A stretch of 52,243 bases of DNA, from NCBI GenBank assembly GCA_036270655.1, contig DATBCD010000005.1, positions 1 to 52,243 on the forward strand, in the 5' to 3' direction. Each line of letters starts with the position of its first letter. Position 1 is the stretch's first letter. This document shows, in pieces, positions 30,370 to 40,196 of this stretch. The stretch comes from VBCK01 sp036270655 (GTDB lineage: Bacteria; Pseudomonadota; Gammaproteobacteria; Burkholderiales; Burkholderiaceae_F). The notes under the pieces are model-generated. The model saw nothing but the letters and a program-made list of their open reading frames with translations, had not been told where the DNA came from and searched no databases. A program made the translations under genes and the position numbers.

Positions 30370-32162
30370 AACAATCGGACCTTTCAGACACGCCGCGCCC
30401 GCAACCGGGCGGCCGGCGGGTGCGCAAGCGCCGCTCGCCAGGCGATTCGGCACAGGGATCGGCCAATCCTTTGCTGGCCGTTCGGCTGCCAGCCTGGCGA
30501 TCGCGCATGCTGTTGTTCGGTCTGTTCTGCGGCTTCATCGCCCTGGCCGGCCGCGCCTTTTACCTGCAGGGGGGCGTTTCGACCCAGTTCCTGCAGCGCC
30601 AGGGCGAGGCGCGCTATGCGCGCACGCTGGACGTGGCGGCCACCCGCGGCACCATCACGGATCGCAACGGCGTCGTGCTGGCTTCCTCGGTTCCCGCGCG
30701 CGGGATCTGGGCCATCCCGGATGACGTCGATGCGGGCAAGCGGAACCTGGCCCAGCTCGCGCGGCTGCTCGAAGTGCCGTCGGGCGAGCTGCGCCGCCGC
30801 CTGGCGGCCGACGACCGCAGCTTCGTTTACCTGAAGCGGCAGGTCGAGCCGAACCTGGCCCAGCGGATCGAGTCGTTCAACCTGTCGGGGATCCACACCA
30901 GCCGGGAGTTCCGGCGCCTGTATCCAGAGGGGGCGATCACGGCGCAACTGCTCGGATTTACCGACGTCGAGGACCGCGGGCAGGACGGCATCGAGCTCGC
31001 GTTCGAGCGCACGCTGGCCGGCCGGCCCGGCCTGCGGCGGCTGATCAAGGACCGCCTGGGGCGGGCGGTCGAAGACGACTGGGTGCGCGAGCCGGTCGAA
31101 GGGCGCGACGTGCGGCTGTCGATCGACAACCGCATCCAATACATCGCGTATGCGGCCTTGCGGTCCGCCGTGGAGGCCAACCAGGCGCAGGCCGGATCGA
31201 TCGTGGTGCTGGACGTGGCCAGCGGCGAGATCCTGGCGCTCACCAACTGGCCCAGCTTCGACCCGGCCCGGCGCGATCGGATGGAGCCGCAGCAAGTGCG
31301 CGATCGGGCCGTGACCGACACCTTCGAGCCCGGCTCGACCATCAAGCCGTTTTCGATCGCCACCGCGCTGGAGGCGGGCGTGGTGAGGCCGCAGTCGACC
31401 ATCGACACGTCCCCGGGATGGATCCGGATCGGCGGGCGCACGATCACCGACACCAGCTCGCACGGCGTGCTGACGGTAGAGCAGGTGCTGGCCAAATCGA
31501 GCAACGTCGGCACCGCGAAAATCGCCCTGCAGCTGCCCGCCCAGGCGCTGTGGGACACGTTGACCGCGGTGGGCTTCGGCCAGGCGCCGCGCGCCGGACT
31601 GACCGGTGCCGTGACCGGCCGGCTGCGGCCGGCGGCCAGCTGGCGCGAGATCGAGCAGGCGACGATCGCCTACGGTTACGGGGTCTCGGTTTCGCTGCTG
31701 CAGCTGGCGCGCGCCTACCTGGTGTTCGCGCGCGACGGCGACATCCTGCCGGTCAGCGTGATGCGGGCCGAGACCCAGCCGCCCGCGGTGCCCGTGCTGC
31801 GGCCGCAAACCGCCCAGGCCGTGCGCCGGATGCTCGAGCTGGCGGCCAGCGAGGAGGGCACGGCAGCCGGCGCCCGCGTGCCGGGATACCGGGTGGCCGG
31901 CAAGACCGGCACCGCGCGCAAGCTGCACGACGGCCGCTATTCGGACGCGTATGTGGCCTCGTTCGTCGGATTCGCGCCGGCGTCGGACGCGCGTGTCGTG
32001 ATCGCGGTGATGATCGACGACCCGCGCGGCGGGCGCTATTACGGCGGTGACGTGGCGGCGCCGGTTTTCGCGCAGGTGGCGGCCGGGGCCCTGCGGGCGT
32101 TGCAGGTCGCCCCGCAGGCGCAGGCGCTTGCGCTGGCGGCCACCGGCGCCGAGGCGCGGTGA
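30366..32162 (+). CDS. ftsI: Septal peptidoglycan transpeptidase FtsI (PBP3)
   Basis: Class B penicillin-binding protein of 598 residues. One membrane anchor lies at about residues 42-60 ('MLLFGLFCGFIALAGRAFY'), followed by the PBP dimerisation domain with 'TRGTITDRNGVVLASS'. The transpeptidase carries S324-T-I-K327 as the acyl-accepting motif ('FEPGSTIKPF'), S378-S-N380 and K513-T-G-T516. It cross-links septal peptidoglycan as partner of FtsW, which lies downstream in the same cluster. The N-terminus carries a long Arg-rich cytoplasmic tail. Gap of 12 bases to murE. Confidence 0.96.
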   Translation: MKQSDLSDTPRPQPGGRRVRKRRSPGDSAQGSANPLLAVRLPAWRSRMLLFGLFCGFIALAGRAFYLQGGVSTQFLQRQGEARYARTLDVAATRGTITDRNGVVLASSVPARGIWAIPDDVDAGKRNLAQLARLLEVPSGELRRRLAADDRSFVYLKRQVEPNLAQRIESFNLSGIHTSREFRRLYPEGAITAQLLGFTDVEDRGQDGIELAFERTLAGRPGLRRLIKDRLGRAVEDDWVREPVEGRDVRLSIDNRIQYIAYAALRSAVEANQAQAGSIVVLDVASGEILALTNWPSFDPARRDRMEPQQVRDRAVTDTFEPGSTIKPFSIATALEAGVVRPQSTIDTSPGWIRIGGRTITDTSSHGVLTVEQVLAKSSNVGTAKIALQLPAQALWDTLTAVGFGQAPRAGLTGAVTGRLRPAASWREIEQATIAYGYGVSVSLLQLARAYLVFARDGDILPVSVMRAETQPPAVPVLRPQTAQAVRRMLELAASEEGTAAGARVPGYRVAGKTGTARKLHDGRYSDAYVASFVGFAPASDARVVIAVMIDDPRGGRYYGGDVAAPVFAQVAAGALRALQVAPQAQALALAATGAEAR

Positions 32163-32174
32163 ACGGCAGGCACG

Positions 32175-33758
32175 ATGAACGGCGCTGACGCAATCCAGCC
32201 GGCCGGGCAGATCGTCTCCTGGATACGCTCGCACGCACCCGAAGGCGCGCACCTGCGGATCGACAGCCGCGAGATCGGCCACGGCGACGTGTTCCTGGCG
32301 CTGCCGGGGCGGCGCGACGACGGTCGGCTGCACGTGACCGATGCGATCGCGCGCGGGGCGGCGGCCATCGTGGCCGAATCCAGCCCTGCGGGCGTGCCCG
32401 ACAGCGCAGTTCCGACGCTGCAAGTGGAGAACCTGGCCGCGCAATTGCCCGCGGTCGGCGCCGCTTTCTACCGGGACCCGACCGCGCGGCTGCTGACGAT
32501 CGGGGTGACCGGCACCAATGGCAAGACGTCCTGCAGCCACTGGATCGCGCAGGTGCTCACCGCCTGCGGCCGCCGCTGCGCGGTGATCGGCACGGTGGGC
32601 TCCGGTTTTCCAGGCGCGCTGGCCGCCGATGCGGCCCTGACCACGCCCGACGCGATCGGGCTGCAGCGCACGGCACGCGCGCTGCTGGACGCGGGCGCGA
32701 AGGCCCTGGCGATGGAGGTTTCGTCGATCGGTTTGGACCAGGGGCGTACCGCTGCGACGCGCTTCGACCTGGCGCTGTTGACGAACCTGACCCGCGATCA
32801 CCTCGACTACCACGGCTCGATGGCCGAGTACGAGCGCGCCAAGGCACGCCTGTTCGACGAGCCGTCGCTGGCGCAGGCGGTGCTGAACCTGGACGATGAA
32901 TTCGGGCGGCGGCTGGCCCATCGCTGCCGCGCGCGCGAGCTTCGAACCACCGGCTACCGGGTGCAGGGTGCCGCGCCTGCCGGCGCCGTCGATGCAGCAC
33001 AGGTCGATTGCGAGCTGAGCGGCGAGTCCGTCGTGCTGGGCACGGACCAGATCCGCTTCGAGGCGCGCGTGCAGCGCGCCGGTGCGCCGGCGCTGACCGT
33101 GCCGGTGTGCGCTCCGGTGATCGGCCGCTTCAACGTGTCCAACGTGCTCGGAGTATTCGGGATCGCGCTGGCGGCAGGCATCGAGGTGCACGACGCGGCC
33201 CGCGCGCTGCAGGGGCTGCGGCCGCCCCCGGGCCGGATGCAGAGGGTGGAAGTCGAATCGGGCGAGGCGGCCGGCCTCGACCTGCCGCTGGTGCTGATCG
33301 ACTACGCGCACACGCCCGATGCGATCGAGCAGGCGCTGGCGGCGCTGCGGCCGGTGGCGCAGGCGCGCGCGGGACGCTTGTGGATCGTGTTCGGCGCCGG
33401 GGGCGATCGGGATCCCGGCAAGCGGCCCCAGATGGGCGCGGCCGCCGCGCGCGGGGCCGACCGGATCGTGGTCACCAGCGACAACCCGCGGGGCGAAGAC
33501 CCGGGACGGATCATCGGCCAGATCATCGCAGGCGCAGGCCAGGCCGGCGCACGGCTGAGCCACGACACCGACCGTGCGCTGGCGATCACCCGGACCGTGC
33601 TGCGGGCCGACCCGGCCGACGTCGTTCTGATCGCTGGCAAGGGGCACGAGCCGTATCAGGAGGTGGCCGGCCGGCGGCTGCCATTTTCCGATCTGCACTG
33701 CGCGCAGACGGCGCTGCGGCGCCGTGCCGGCCTGGCGCCCGAGCAGGCGAGCCGATGA
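32175..33758 (+). CDS. murE: UDP-MurNAc-L-Ala-D-Glu:meso-diaminopimelate ligase MurE
   Basis: ATP-dependent ligase of 527 residues that adds the third residue of the stem peptide. ATP-binding 'GVTGTNGKTS' has K117. The central domain contains 'TNLTRDHLDYHGSMAEYERA' with the conserved Lys position, and 'VLIDYAHTPDAIEQAL' opens the C-terminal domain. D436-N-P-R439 in 'VTSDNPRGEDP' is the motif for meso-diaminopimelate, so the wall is of the usual Gram-negative A1-gamma type. Overlaps murF by four bases (ATGA). Confidence 0.96.
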   Translation: MNGADAIQPAGQIVSWIRSHAPEGAHLRIDSREIGHGDVFLALPGRRDDGRLHVTDAIARGAAAIVAESSPAGVPDSAVPTLQVENLAAQLPAVGAAFYRDPTARLLTIGVTGTNGKTSCSHWIAQVLTACGRRCAVIGTVGSGFPGALAADAALTTPDAIGLQRTARALLDAGAKALAMEVSSIGLDQGRTAATRFDLALLTNLTRDHLDYHGSMAEYERAKARLFDEPSLAQAVLNLDDEFGRRLAHRCRARELRTTGYRVQGAAPAGAVDAAQVDCELSGESVVLGTDQIRFEARVQRAGAPALTVPVCAPVIGRFNVSNVLGVFGIALAAGIEVHDAARALQGLRPPPGRMQRVEVESGEAAGLDLPLVLIDYAHTPDAIEQALAALRPVAQARAGRLWIVFGAGGDRDPGKRPQMGAAAARGADRIVVTSDNPRGEDPGRIIGQIIAGAGQAGARLSHDTDRALAITRTVLRADPADVVLIAGKGHEPYQEVAGRRLPFSDLHCAQTALRRRAGLAPEQASR

Positions 33759-35128
33759 TCACGCTCGGAGAACTGGCGCGCGCGATCGAGGGCGCGGCAG
33801 CCGACAGTGCCGGCACCCGGATCGAATCGGTCAGCACCGATTCGCGAACTTTGCAGGCGGGGGCCCTGTTCGTCGCGCTGCGCGGTCCGCGCTTCGATGG
33901 CCACGACTACGCGCGCGAGGCCAGGGCGCGCGGCGCCGCGGCGCTGATGGTGGAGCACCCGGTGCCGGTCGATTGCCCCCAGTTGCGCGTCCCGGATACC
34001 CGGCGCGCGCTTGGACGGGCGGCGGCGCACTGGCGGTGCGGCTTTTCGCTGCCCGTGGTCGCGGTCACCGGCAGCAACGGCAAGACCACGCTCACCCAGA
34101 TGATCGCCTCGATTTTCGCCCAGGCTTACGGTCAACGCGATGGCCGCGCGCTGTGGCTCGCCACCCGGGGCAACCTGAACAACGACATAGGACTGCCGCT
34201 GATGCTGTTCGAGCTGGCCGGCCATCATCGGGCCGCGGTATTCGAGCTCGGGATGAACCGCGTCGGCGAGATCGCCGAGCTGGCGCAAATGGCGCGGCCG
34301 ACGCTGGCGGTGGTGAACAACGCCCAGCGCGAGCACCAGGAGTTTCTGCAATCGGCCGAAGCGACCGCGCGCGAAAACGGCGCGGTGCTCGCCGCGCTGC
34401 CGCCGGACGGCGTCGCGGTGTTTCCGGCGGACGACCGGTGCGCCTCGATCTGGCGCGATCTGGCCGGCCTGCGCCGGGTGATCGACTTCGGCATGAGCGA
34501 GCCCGCGACGGTGACGGCCAGTTATCGCGCCGGCGCCGGCGCCAGCGAGCTTCGAATCTCGACTCCGGCCGGATCGGTCGACAGCACGCTCGCGCTGGCC
34601 GGCGCGCACAACGTGCACAACGCGCTGGCCGCGACGGCCTGCTGCCTGGGGCTGGGAATCGCGCCGCAGGCGATCGGCGCCGGGCTGGCCGCTTTTCGGC
34701 CCGTGCCCGGGCGCGGCACCCGCCTGACCGCCGGGCGCGGCGCGGTCCTGATCGACGACAGCTACAACGCCAACCCGGACTCGGTGCGCGCGGCCATCGA
34801 CCTGCTGGCGGCCGAAGCAGGGCCGCGCGTGCTGGTGCTGGGCGATATGGGCGAGGTCGGTCTGCAGGGGCCGGCCTTTCACCGCGAAATCGGCGCCTAC
34901 GCGAAGGAGCGCGGCATCGAAACGCTGCTGGCCACCGGGGCGCTGTCGCGGGAAGCGGTGCTTGCCTTCGGCGCAGGCGCCCGCCACTTCGACGACGTCG
35001 AATCGCTGATCGCAGCGGTGCGGCCGCTGCTGGCGAGCGGCGGCTCGGTGCTGGTGAAAGGCTCGCGCTTCATGCGGATGGAGCGGGTCGTGCAGGCACT
35101 CGCGGGCAGGGCCGCGGACGGACACTGA
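33755..35128 (+). CDS. murF: UDP-MurNAc-tripeptide:D-Ala-D-Ala ligase MurF
   Basis: A 457-residue Mur ligase that completes UDP-MurNAc-pentapeptide with D-Ala-D-Ala made by Ddl. The N-terminal domain holds 'VSTDSRTLQAGALFVALRG'. The P-loop 'VAVTGSNGKTTLTQMIASIF' has K110. 'NNAQREHQEFLQS' and 'IDDSYNANPDSVRAAIDLL' are MurF-specific segments, and 'VLGDMGEVG' follows. The ATG at 33755 overlaps the murE stop; longer in-frame readings upstream lie inside murE and are not used. Confidence 0.96.
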   Translation: MITLGELARAIEGAAADSAGTRIESVSTDSRTLQAGALFVALRGPRFDGHDYAREARARGAAALMVEHPVPVDCPQLRVPDTRRALGRAAAHWRCGFSLPVVAVTGSNGKTTLTQMIASIFAQAYGQRDGRALWLATRGNLNNDIGLPLMLFELAGHHRAAVFELGMNRVGEIAELAQMARPTLAVVNNAQREHQEFLQSAEATARENGAVLAALPPDGVAVFPADDRCASIWRDLAGLRRVIDFGMSEPATVTASYRAGAGASELRISTPAGSVDSTLALAGAHNVHNALAATACCLGLGIAPQAIGAGLAAFRPVPGRGTRLTAGRGAVLIDDSYNANPDSVRAAIDLLAAEAGPRVLVLGDMGEVGLQGPAFHREIGAYAKERGIETLLATGALSREAVLAFGAGARHFDDVESLIAAVRPLLASGGSVLVKGSRFMRMERVVQALAGRAADGH

Positions 35129-35130
35129 CG

Positions 35131-36285
35131 ATGCTGCTCGAGCTCTTTCAATGGCTGTCGAAGGACATGCGCGCGTTCAACGTGTTCACCTACCTGACGT
35201 TGCGAGCGGTGCTGGCGGCAGCCACCGCGCTGCTGATCGGGCTGCTGGCCGGTCCCGTGGTGATACGGCGGCTGACCGCGATGAAGATCGGCCAGGCGGT
35301 GCGCACTGACGGCCCGCAGTCGCACCTGGAGAAGTCGGGAACGCCGACCATGGGCGGCGCGCTGATCCTGCTGTCGATCCTGATCACCACGCTGCTGTGG
35401 GCCGACCTGTCCAACCGCTTCATCTGGATCGTGCTGGTCGTGACGCTGGGGTTCGGCTGCATCGGCTGGGTCGACGACTATCGCAAGGTGGTGCGGCGCG
35501 ACCCGAAGGGAATGCCGGCGCGCGAGAAGTTCCTGTGGCAGACCGTGGTGGGCCTGACCGCGGCCATCTACCTGGCTTTCGCGATCGCGGCGCCTTCGAC
35601 CTCGCGCATGTGGCCGCTGTTGCTGGAGTGGATGGCCAACGGCTTCGCGGTGAAGCTGCCGTCGCGCGCCGACCTGATCGTTCCGTTCTTCAAGAACGTC
35701 GCCTACCCGTTGGGGCTGGTCGGGTTCGCGGCGCTGTCCTACCTGGTGATCGTCGGCACCAGCAACGCCGTCAACCTGACCGACGGGCTGGACGGGCTGG
35801 CGATCATGCCGACCGTGATGATCGCCTTCGCGCTTGGCATCTTCGCGTACGTGGTGGGGCGTGCCGACTGGGCCCGCTATCTGCTGTTCCCGCACATTCC
35901 GGGTGCCGGCGAGCTGGCGATCGTGTGCGGCGCCATCTGCGGCGCCGGCCTGGCGTTTTTATGGTTCAACGCGTATCCGGCCGAGGTGTTCATGGGCGAC
36001 GTGGGGGCGCTGGCGCTGGGTGCGGCGCTGGGCACGATCGCGGTGATCACGCGCCAGGAGATCGTGCTGTTCATCATGGGCGGCGTGTTCGTCGCCGAAA
36101 CCGTCTCGGTCGCGATGCAGGTGCTGTATTTCCGCTGGACCGGCGGCCGGCGCATCTTCCGGATGGCGCCGCTGCACCACCACTTCGAGCTGTCGGGCTG
36201 GAAGGAAACGCAGGTCGTGGTGCGGTTCTGGATCATCACGATGATCCTGGTGCTGATCGGGCTGTCGACGCTGAAAATCCGATGA
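35131..36285 (+). CDS. mraY: Phospho-MurNAc-pentapeptide translocase MraY
   Basis: Ten-helix membrane enzyme (384 residues) that transfers phospho-MurNAc-pentapeptide from UDP to undecaprenyl phosphate to form lipid I. Family segments: 'GTPTMGGALILLSI', 'IGWVDDYRKVVRRDPKGMPA' with the catalytic Asp pair, 'SNAVNLTDGLDGLAI', 'FMGDVGALALGAALGTIAVI' and the cytosolic His cluster 'MAPLHHHFELSGW'. The start is ATG 35131, two bases after the murF stop. The next gene, murD, starts 7 bases after its stop. Confidence 0.97.
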   Translation: MLLELFQWLSKDMRAFNVFTYLTLRAVLAAATALLIGLLAGPVVIRRLTAMKIGQAVRTDGPQSHLEKSGTPTMGGALILLSILITTLLWADLSNRFIWIVLVVTLGFGCIGWVDDYRKVVRRDPKGMPAREKFLWQTVVGLTAAIYLAFAIAAPSTSRMWPLLLEWMANGFAVKLPSRADLIVPFFKNVAYPLGLVGFAALSYLVIVGTSNAVNLTDGLDGLAIMPTVMIAFALGIFAYVVGRADWARYLLFPHIPGAGELAIVCGAICGAGLAFLWFNAYPAEVFMGDVGALALGAALGTIAVITRQEIVLFIMGGVFVAETVSVAMQVLYFRWTGGRRIFRMAPLHHHFELSGWKETQVVVRFWIITMILVLIGLSTLKIR

Positions 36286-36292
36286 GACCGCG

Positions 36293-37822
36293 ATGAAGCG
36301 CGCGTTGATTCTCGGTCTGGGCCAGAGCGTGCTGGCGATGGCGCGCTGGCTGGCGCGCCAGGGCTGGCAGGTCCGCGTGGCCGACACGCGCGAGGACCCC
36401 CCGATGCGGGCGGCACTGGGCCGGGAGCTGCCCGAAGCGGACCTTCGCACCGGGCAGCTCGCGCCGGGATTGCTCGAGGGCGTCGAGTTGCTGGCGATCA
36501 GCCCCGGCCTTGCGCCGGATCGCCCGCCGGCCGCAGCGCTGGTCGATGCGGCCCGCAAGGCGCGCATGCCGCTGGCCGGCGAGATCGAGCTGTTCGCGCA
36601 GGCGCTGGCCCGGCTGCGCGAGGAGCGCGCCTATCGGCCGCGGGTGATCGGCGTTACCGGCACCAACGGCAAGACGACTACGACCACGCTGGCCGGCAGG
36701 ATGGTGCGCGCATGCGGGCGCGACGTGGCGGTGGGCGGCAACATTGCGCCGTGCGCGCTCGATGTGCTCGCCGCCAGGCTCGACGCCGATCGCCTGCCCG
36801 ACGTCTGGGTGCTGGAGCTGTCCAGCTTCCAGCTCGAAACCACCGCGACGCTGGCCTGCGACGCGGCGGCGATCCTGAACCTGACGGAGGACCACCTCGA
36901 CTGGCACGGCTCGATGGACCATTACGCCAGGGCCAAGGCGCGCATTCTGACGCGGGGCACGATCGCGGTGCTGAACCGGGGCGATGCGGCCGTGATGTCG
37001 CTCGCTCCGGCCGGCGCTCGCGTGTGGAGCTTCGGAGCCGATCCTCCGCTGCGCGCGGGCGATTTCGGCCTGGTCCACGATCGTGGCATCGACTGGCTCG
37101 CGCTGGCCGAGGACTTGTACGACGAGCCGCCCTCGCGCAAGCGCGCGCCGCGCCCGCCGGGGCCGCTGTTCGTGCGCCATCTGATGCCGTCCGATGCGCT
37201 CAGGATCCATGGCCGGCACAACGCGATGAACGCGCTGGCGGCGCTGGCGCTCGCGCGCGCGATCGGATGCCCGCTCGGACCAAGCCTGCAGGCGCTGCGC
37301 GAATACCGCGGCGAGCCGCACCGGACCGAACAGGTCGCGGCGATCGACGGGGTCGAGTACTACGACGACAGCAAGGCAACCAACGTTGGCGCCACGCTGG
37401 CGGCCATCGAGGGGCTGGCTTCCGAAGGCCGCAGGCTGGTCGTGATCCTGGGGGGCGACGGCAAGCAGCAGCGCTTCGAGCCGCTGGCCGGGGCCGTGGC
37501 CGCGCACGCGCGGGCGGTGGTGCTGATCGGGCGCGATGGCCCGCGCATCGGCCAGGCCTTGCAGGCGACCGGGGTTGGCCTCGTGACCGCTGCCACGCTG
37601 CCCGAGGCCGTCGTGTGCGCGGCCGCTCTGGCGGCTCCCGGCGACGCGGTACTGCTTTCGCCGGCCTGCGCCAGCTTCGACATGTTCCGCGATTACGCGC
37701 ATCGGGCCGAGGTGTTCGTGCAGGCGGTGCACGAGCTGGCTCAGGCCAGGGCCGGCTCCTCGGGTCCCATCGGTCCGGCCGGCTCTGGCCATGCCTCTGC
37801 ACAGGGAGCGCTGTGCGGATGA
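36293..37822 (+). CDS. murD: UDP-MurNAc-L-alanine:D-glutamate ligase MurD
   Basis: A 509-residue Mur ligase that adds D-Glu, the second stem residue. The N-terminal UDP-binding start is 'LILGLGQSVLAMARWLARQG'. The P-loop 'GVTGTNGKTTTTTLAG' has K127. 'VLELSSFQLETTATLACDAA', 'NLTEDHLDWHGSMDHYARAK' and 'YYDDSKATNVGATLAAIEGL' are the MurD signatures. It is longer than E. coli MurD (438), with extra residues between the central and C-terminal domains ('EPPSRKRAPRPPGPLF'), as in other betaproteobacteria, and a long C-terminus. Overlaps ftsW by four bases. Confidence 0.96.
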   Translation: MKRALILGLGQSVLAMARWLARQGWQVRVADTREDPPMRAALGRELPEADLRTGQLAPGLLEGVELLAISPGLAPDRPPAAALVDAARKARMPLAGEIELFAQALARLREERAYRPRVIGVTGTNGKTTTTTLAGRMVRACGRDVAVGGNIAPCALDVLAARLDADRLPDVWVLELSSFQLETTATLACDAAAILNLTEDHLDWHGSMDHYARAKARILTRGTIAVLNRGDAAVMSLAPAGARVWSFGADPPLRAGDFGLVHDRGIDWLALAEDLYDEPPSRKRAPRPPGPLFVRHLMPSDALRIHGRHNAMNALAALALARAIGCPLGPSLQALREYRGEPHRTEQVAAIDGVEYYDDSKATNVGATLAAIEGLASEGRRLVVILGGDGKQQRFEPLAGAVAAHARAVVLIGRDGPRIGQALQATGVGLVTAATLPEAVVCAAALAAPGDAVLLSPACASFDMFRDYAHRAEVFVQAVHELAQARAGSSGPIGPAGSGHASAQGALCG

Positions 37823-39081
37823 GCCGGATCTTATCTCGGCTGCGCGGCGGGCGGCATCGCCGTGGCGACGAGCGATTCGCTCCTGGTGCGGCCACGCTCG
37901 CGCTGGCCGGCCTGGGGGGCGTGGCCGGGGTGCGCCGCGGCGGCGACTTCGAGCGGGTCGACGCCACGCTGTTGATGGTGGTGGCGGCGCTGCTGATGTT
38001 CGGGGCCGTGATGGTGTATTCGGCGTCGATCGCGCTGGCCGATTCGCCGCGCTACAACGTCAGCTCGGCGCATTTCCTGATTCGGCACTCGATTTCGATG
38101 CTGATCGCCACCGTCGTGGCCGCGGGCGCGTTCTGGGTGCCGATGAAGCAGTGGCAGCAGGTGGCCCGGTGGGCGTTCCTGGCCGGCGTGCTGCTGCTCG
38201 TGGTGGTCCTGGTGCCCGGCGTCGGCAAAGGCGCGCTCGGCGCGCGCCGCTGGATCGCGCTCGGGCCGCTGAATCTCCAACCGTCCGAGCTGATGAAGCT
38301 CGCGTGCGTGTTGTATGCGGCCGACTTCACGGTGCGCAAGCAGGATTACATGCACGATTTCAGCAAGGGGTTTCTTCCGATGGCCGGCGTGATGGCCGTG
38401 ATCGGCGCGCTGCTGCTGTTGCAGCCCGATCTGGGGGCGTTCGGCGTGATCGTTGCGATCAGCATCGGGATCCTGTTTCTGGGCGGAGTCAACGGGCGCC
38501 TGTTCGCGTCGATCACGGTGGCGTTGAGCGTGGCGTTCATGGCGGTGATCTGGACCAGCCCCTGGCGGCGCGAACGCATCTTCGCGTACCTGGATCCGTG
38601 GTCGGCTGGCAACGCGCTGGGGCGAGGCTACCAGCTGTCTCATTCGCTGATCGCGTTCGGCCGCGGCGAATGGTTCGGAGTCGGCCTCGGTGCGAGCGTC
38701 GAGAAGCTGCATTACCTGCCGGAGGCCCACACCGATTTCATCGTCGCGGTGATCGGCGAGGAGCTCGGGCTGCTGGGAGTGCTCGCGGTCGTGTTCGCCT
38801 ATTACTGGCTGAGCCGGCGCGCCTTCGAGATCGGGCGCCAGGCGGTGGCGCTGGAGCGCACCTTCGGCGGACTGGTCGCGCAAGGCGTCGGGCTGTGGAT
38901 CGGCGTGCAGGCGTTCATCAACATCGGCGTGGCCACCGGCCTGCTGCCCACCAAGGGCCTGACCCTTCCGCTGATGAGCTACGGGGGCTCGGCGCTGCTG
39001 TCGACGATGGTGGCGCTGTCGCTGCTGCTGCGGGTCGACTACGAGAACCGGGCGTTGATGCGGGGAGGAGCCGCCCGATGA
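37819..39081 (+). CDS. ftsW: Septal peptidoglycan glycosyltransferase FtsW
   Basis: A 420-residue SEDS-family protein with about ten membrane helices after a 45-residue basic cytoplasmic tail. 'GARRWIALGPLNLQPSELMK' is the SEDS signature. The catalytic Asp lies in 'LEKLHYLPEAHTDFIVAVIG'-type segment (here 'VEKLHYLPEAHTDFIVAVIG'). 'GLLPTKGLTLPLMSYGGSA' completes the pattern. It polymerises lipid II at the septum with FtsI. The ATG at 37819 overlaps the murD stop; murG follows with another ATGA overlap. Confidence 0.95.
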   Translation: MSRILSRLRGGRHRRGDERFAPGAATLALAGLGGVAGVRRGGDFERVDATLLMVVAALLMFGAVMVYSASIALADSPRYNVSSAHFLIRHSISMLIATVVAAGAFWVPMKQWQQVARWAFLAGVLLLVVVLVPGVGKGALGARRWIALGPLNLQPSELMKLACVLYAADFTVRKQDYMHDFSKGFLPMAGVMAVIGALLLLQPDLGAFGVIVAISIGILFLGGVNGRLFASITVALSVAFMAVIWTSPWRRERIFAYLDPWSAGNALGRGYQLSHSLIAFGRGEWFGVGLGASVEKLHYLPEAHTDFIVAVIGEELGLLGVLAVVFAYYWLSRRAFEIGRQAVALERTFGGLVAQGVGLWIGVQAFINIGVATGLLPTKGLTLPLMSYGGSALLSTMVALSLLLRVDYENRALMRGGAAR

Positions 39082-40196
39082 GTGCCGCTGCCGCGACCTC
39101 CGCGCCCGTGGCGCCGCGCCATCTGATGGTGGTGGCCGCCGGCACCGGCGGGCACGTGATGCCCGGGGTGGCGGTGGCCGAGCTGCTGCGCGCGCGCGGC
39201 TGGCGCATCAGCTGGCTCGGCACCCGCACCGGCATCGAGCGCGGCCTGGTGGCGCCGCTGGCGATCGATTTCGACGCGGTTCCGTTTTCCGGCCTGCGCG
39301 GCAAGGGTCTGCGCGGCGCGGCCTGCGGCAGCGTGAACCTGGTGCGCGCGTTCGCGGCCAGTCGGCGCGCCATGCGCAGGCGCGCCCCCGACGTGGTGTT
39401 CGCCACCGGCGGCTACGTGGCGGTGCCGGCCGGCGCGGCCGCAGCCAGCCGGCGCGTGCCGTTCGCGTTGCTGAACGCGGACGCTTCGCCCCAGCTTTCG
39501 ATGCGCGTGCTGCGGCCGATCACCACTGCCGTGCTGTGCGGTTTCGACGGCAGCGCCAGCCGGATCGCGGGCCGCAAGGCCATCGTGACCGGGGCGCCCG
39601 TGCGTGAACGGATCGCGTCGCTGGCCCCGCCCGAGCAGCGGCTCGCGGGGCGCAGCGGGCCGCTGCGCCTGCTGGTGGTGGGCGGAAGCCTGGGTGCGCG
39701 CGTGTTGAACCAGACGATTCCGGCTGCGCTCGCGCGAATGCCGGCGGATCGGCGCCCGCAGGTGATGCACCAGTGCGGCGGCGCCCACGTCGAAGCCACC
39801 GGCGCCGCCTACGCGGCCGCCGGCGTGCAGGCCAGCGTGTGCGGCTTCATCGAGGACATCGCGCAGTGCTATCAGGAGGCCGACCTGGTGGTGTGCCGCG
39901 CCGGCGCCATCACCGTGTCGGAGCTGTGCGCCGCCGGGGTGGCGGCCATCCTGGTGCCATTGGTGGTGTCCACTACCGACCACCAGCGCTTCAACGCCGA
40001 GTTTCTGGCCAGTCGCGGGGCCGCGCTGCACGTGCCGCAGGAGCGGTTCGACGCCCAGGCGCTGGCGCAACTGCTCGGCGGCCTGACGCGCGAGCAGATC
40101 CTGGCGATCGCTCAGCGCGCCCGCTCGCTCGGCCATCCGGACGCGACGGCCGCGGTGGCGTCGGCCATCGAGTCGCTGGCGCGAGCTGGCCGATGA
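39078..40196 (+). CDS. murG: Lipid II synthase MurG (GlcNAc transferase)
   Basis: A 372-residue GT-B glycosyltransferase at the inner face of the membrane; it adds GlcNAc from UDP-GlcNAc to lipid I. 'MVVAAGTGGHVMPGVAVAEL' is the N-terminal Gly-rich loop, 'SWLGTRTGIERGLV' and 'VVFATGGYVAVPA' follow. The C-terminal half contains 'LLVVGGSLGARVLNQTIPAA' and 'VVCRAGAITVSELCAAGVAA', which together make the UDP-GlcNAc site. The family's 'QN..PG' loop reads 'LLNADASPQ' here, a visible difference from E. coli ('HEQNGIAGLTN'). It overlaps ftsW and murC by four bases each. Confidence 0.96.
   Translation: MSAAAATSAPVAPRHLMVVAAGTGGHVMPGVAVAELLRARGWRISWLGTRTGIERGLVAPLAIDFDAVPFSGLRGKGLRGAACGSVNLVRAFAASRRAMRRRAPDVVFATGGYVAVPAGAAAASRRVPFALLNADASPQLSMRVLRPITTAVLCGFDGSASRIAGRKAIVTGAPVRERIASLAPPEQRLAGRSGPLRLLVVGGSLGARVLNQTIPAALARMPADRRPQVMHQCGGAHVEATGAAYAAAGVQASVCGFIEDIAQCYQEADLVVCRAGAITVSELCAAGVAAILVPLVVSTTDHQRFNAEFLASRGAALHVPQERFDAQALAQLLGGLTREQILAIAQRARSLGHPDATAAVASAIESLARAGR

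Noticed and set aside
30384..33698. Minus-strand open frame of 1104 codons opposite ftsI and murE
   Set aside because: The product is dominated by Arg, His, Gln and Ala with no motif, as expected when the opposite strand of a GC-rich gene lacks stop codons. ftsI and murE on the plus strand are certain.
36236..37792. Minus-strand open frame of 518 codons opposite murD
   Set aside because: Low-complexity Arg/Gln/His-rich translation, and fully opposite to the clear murD gene.
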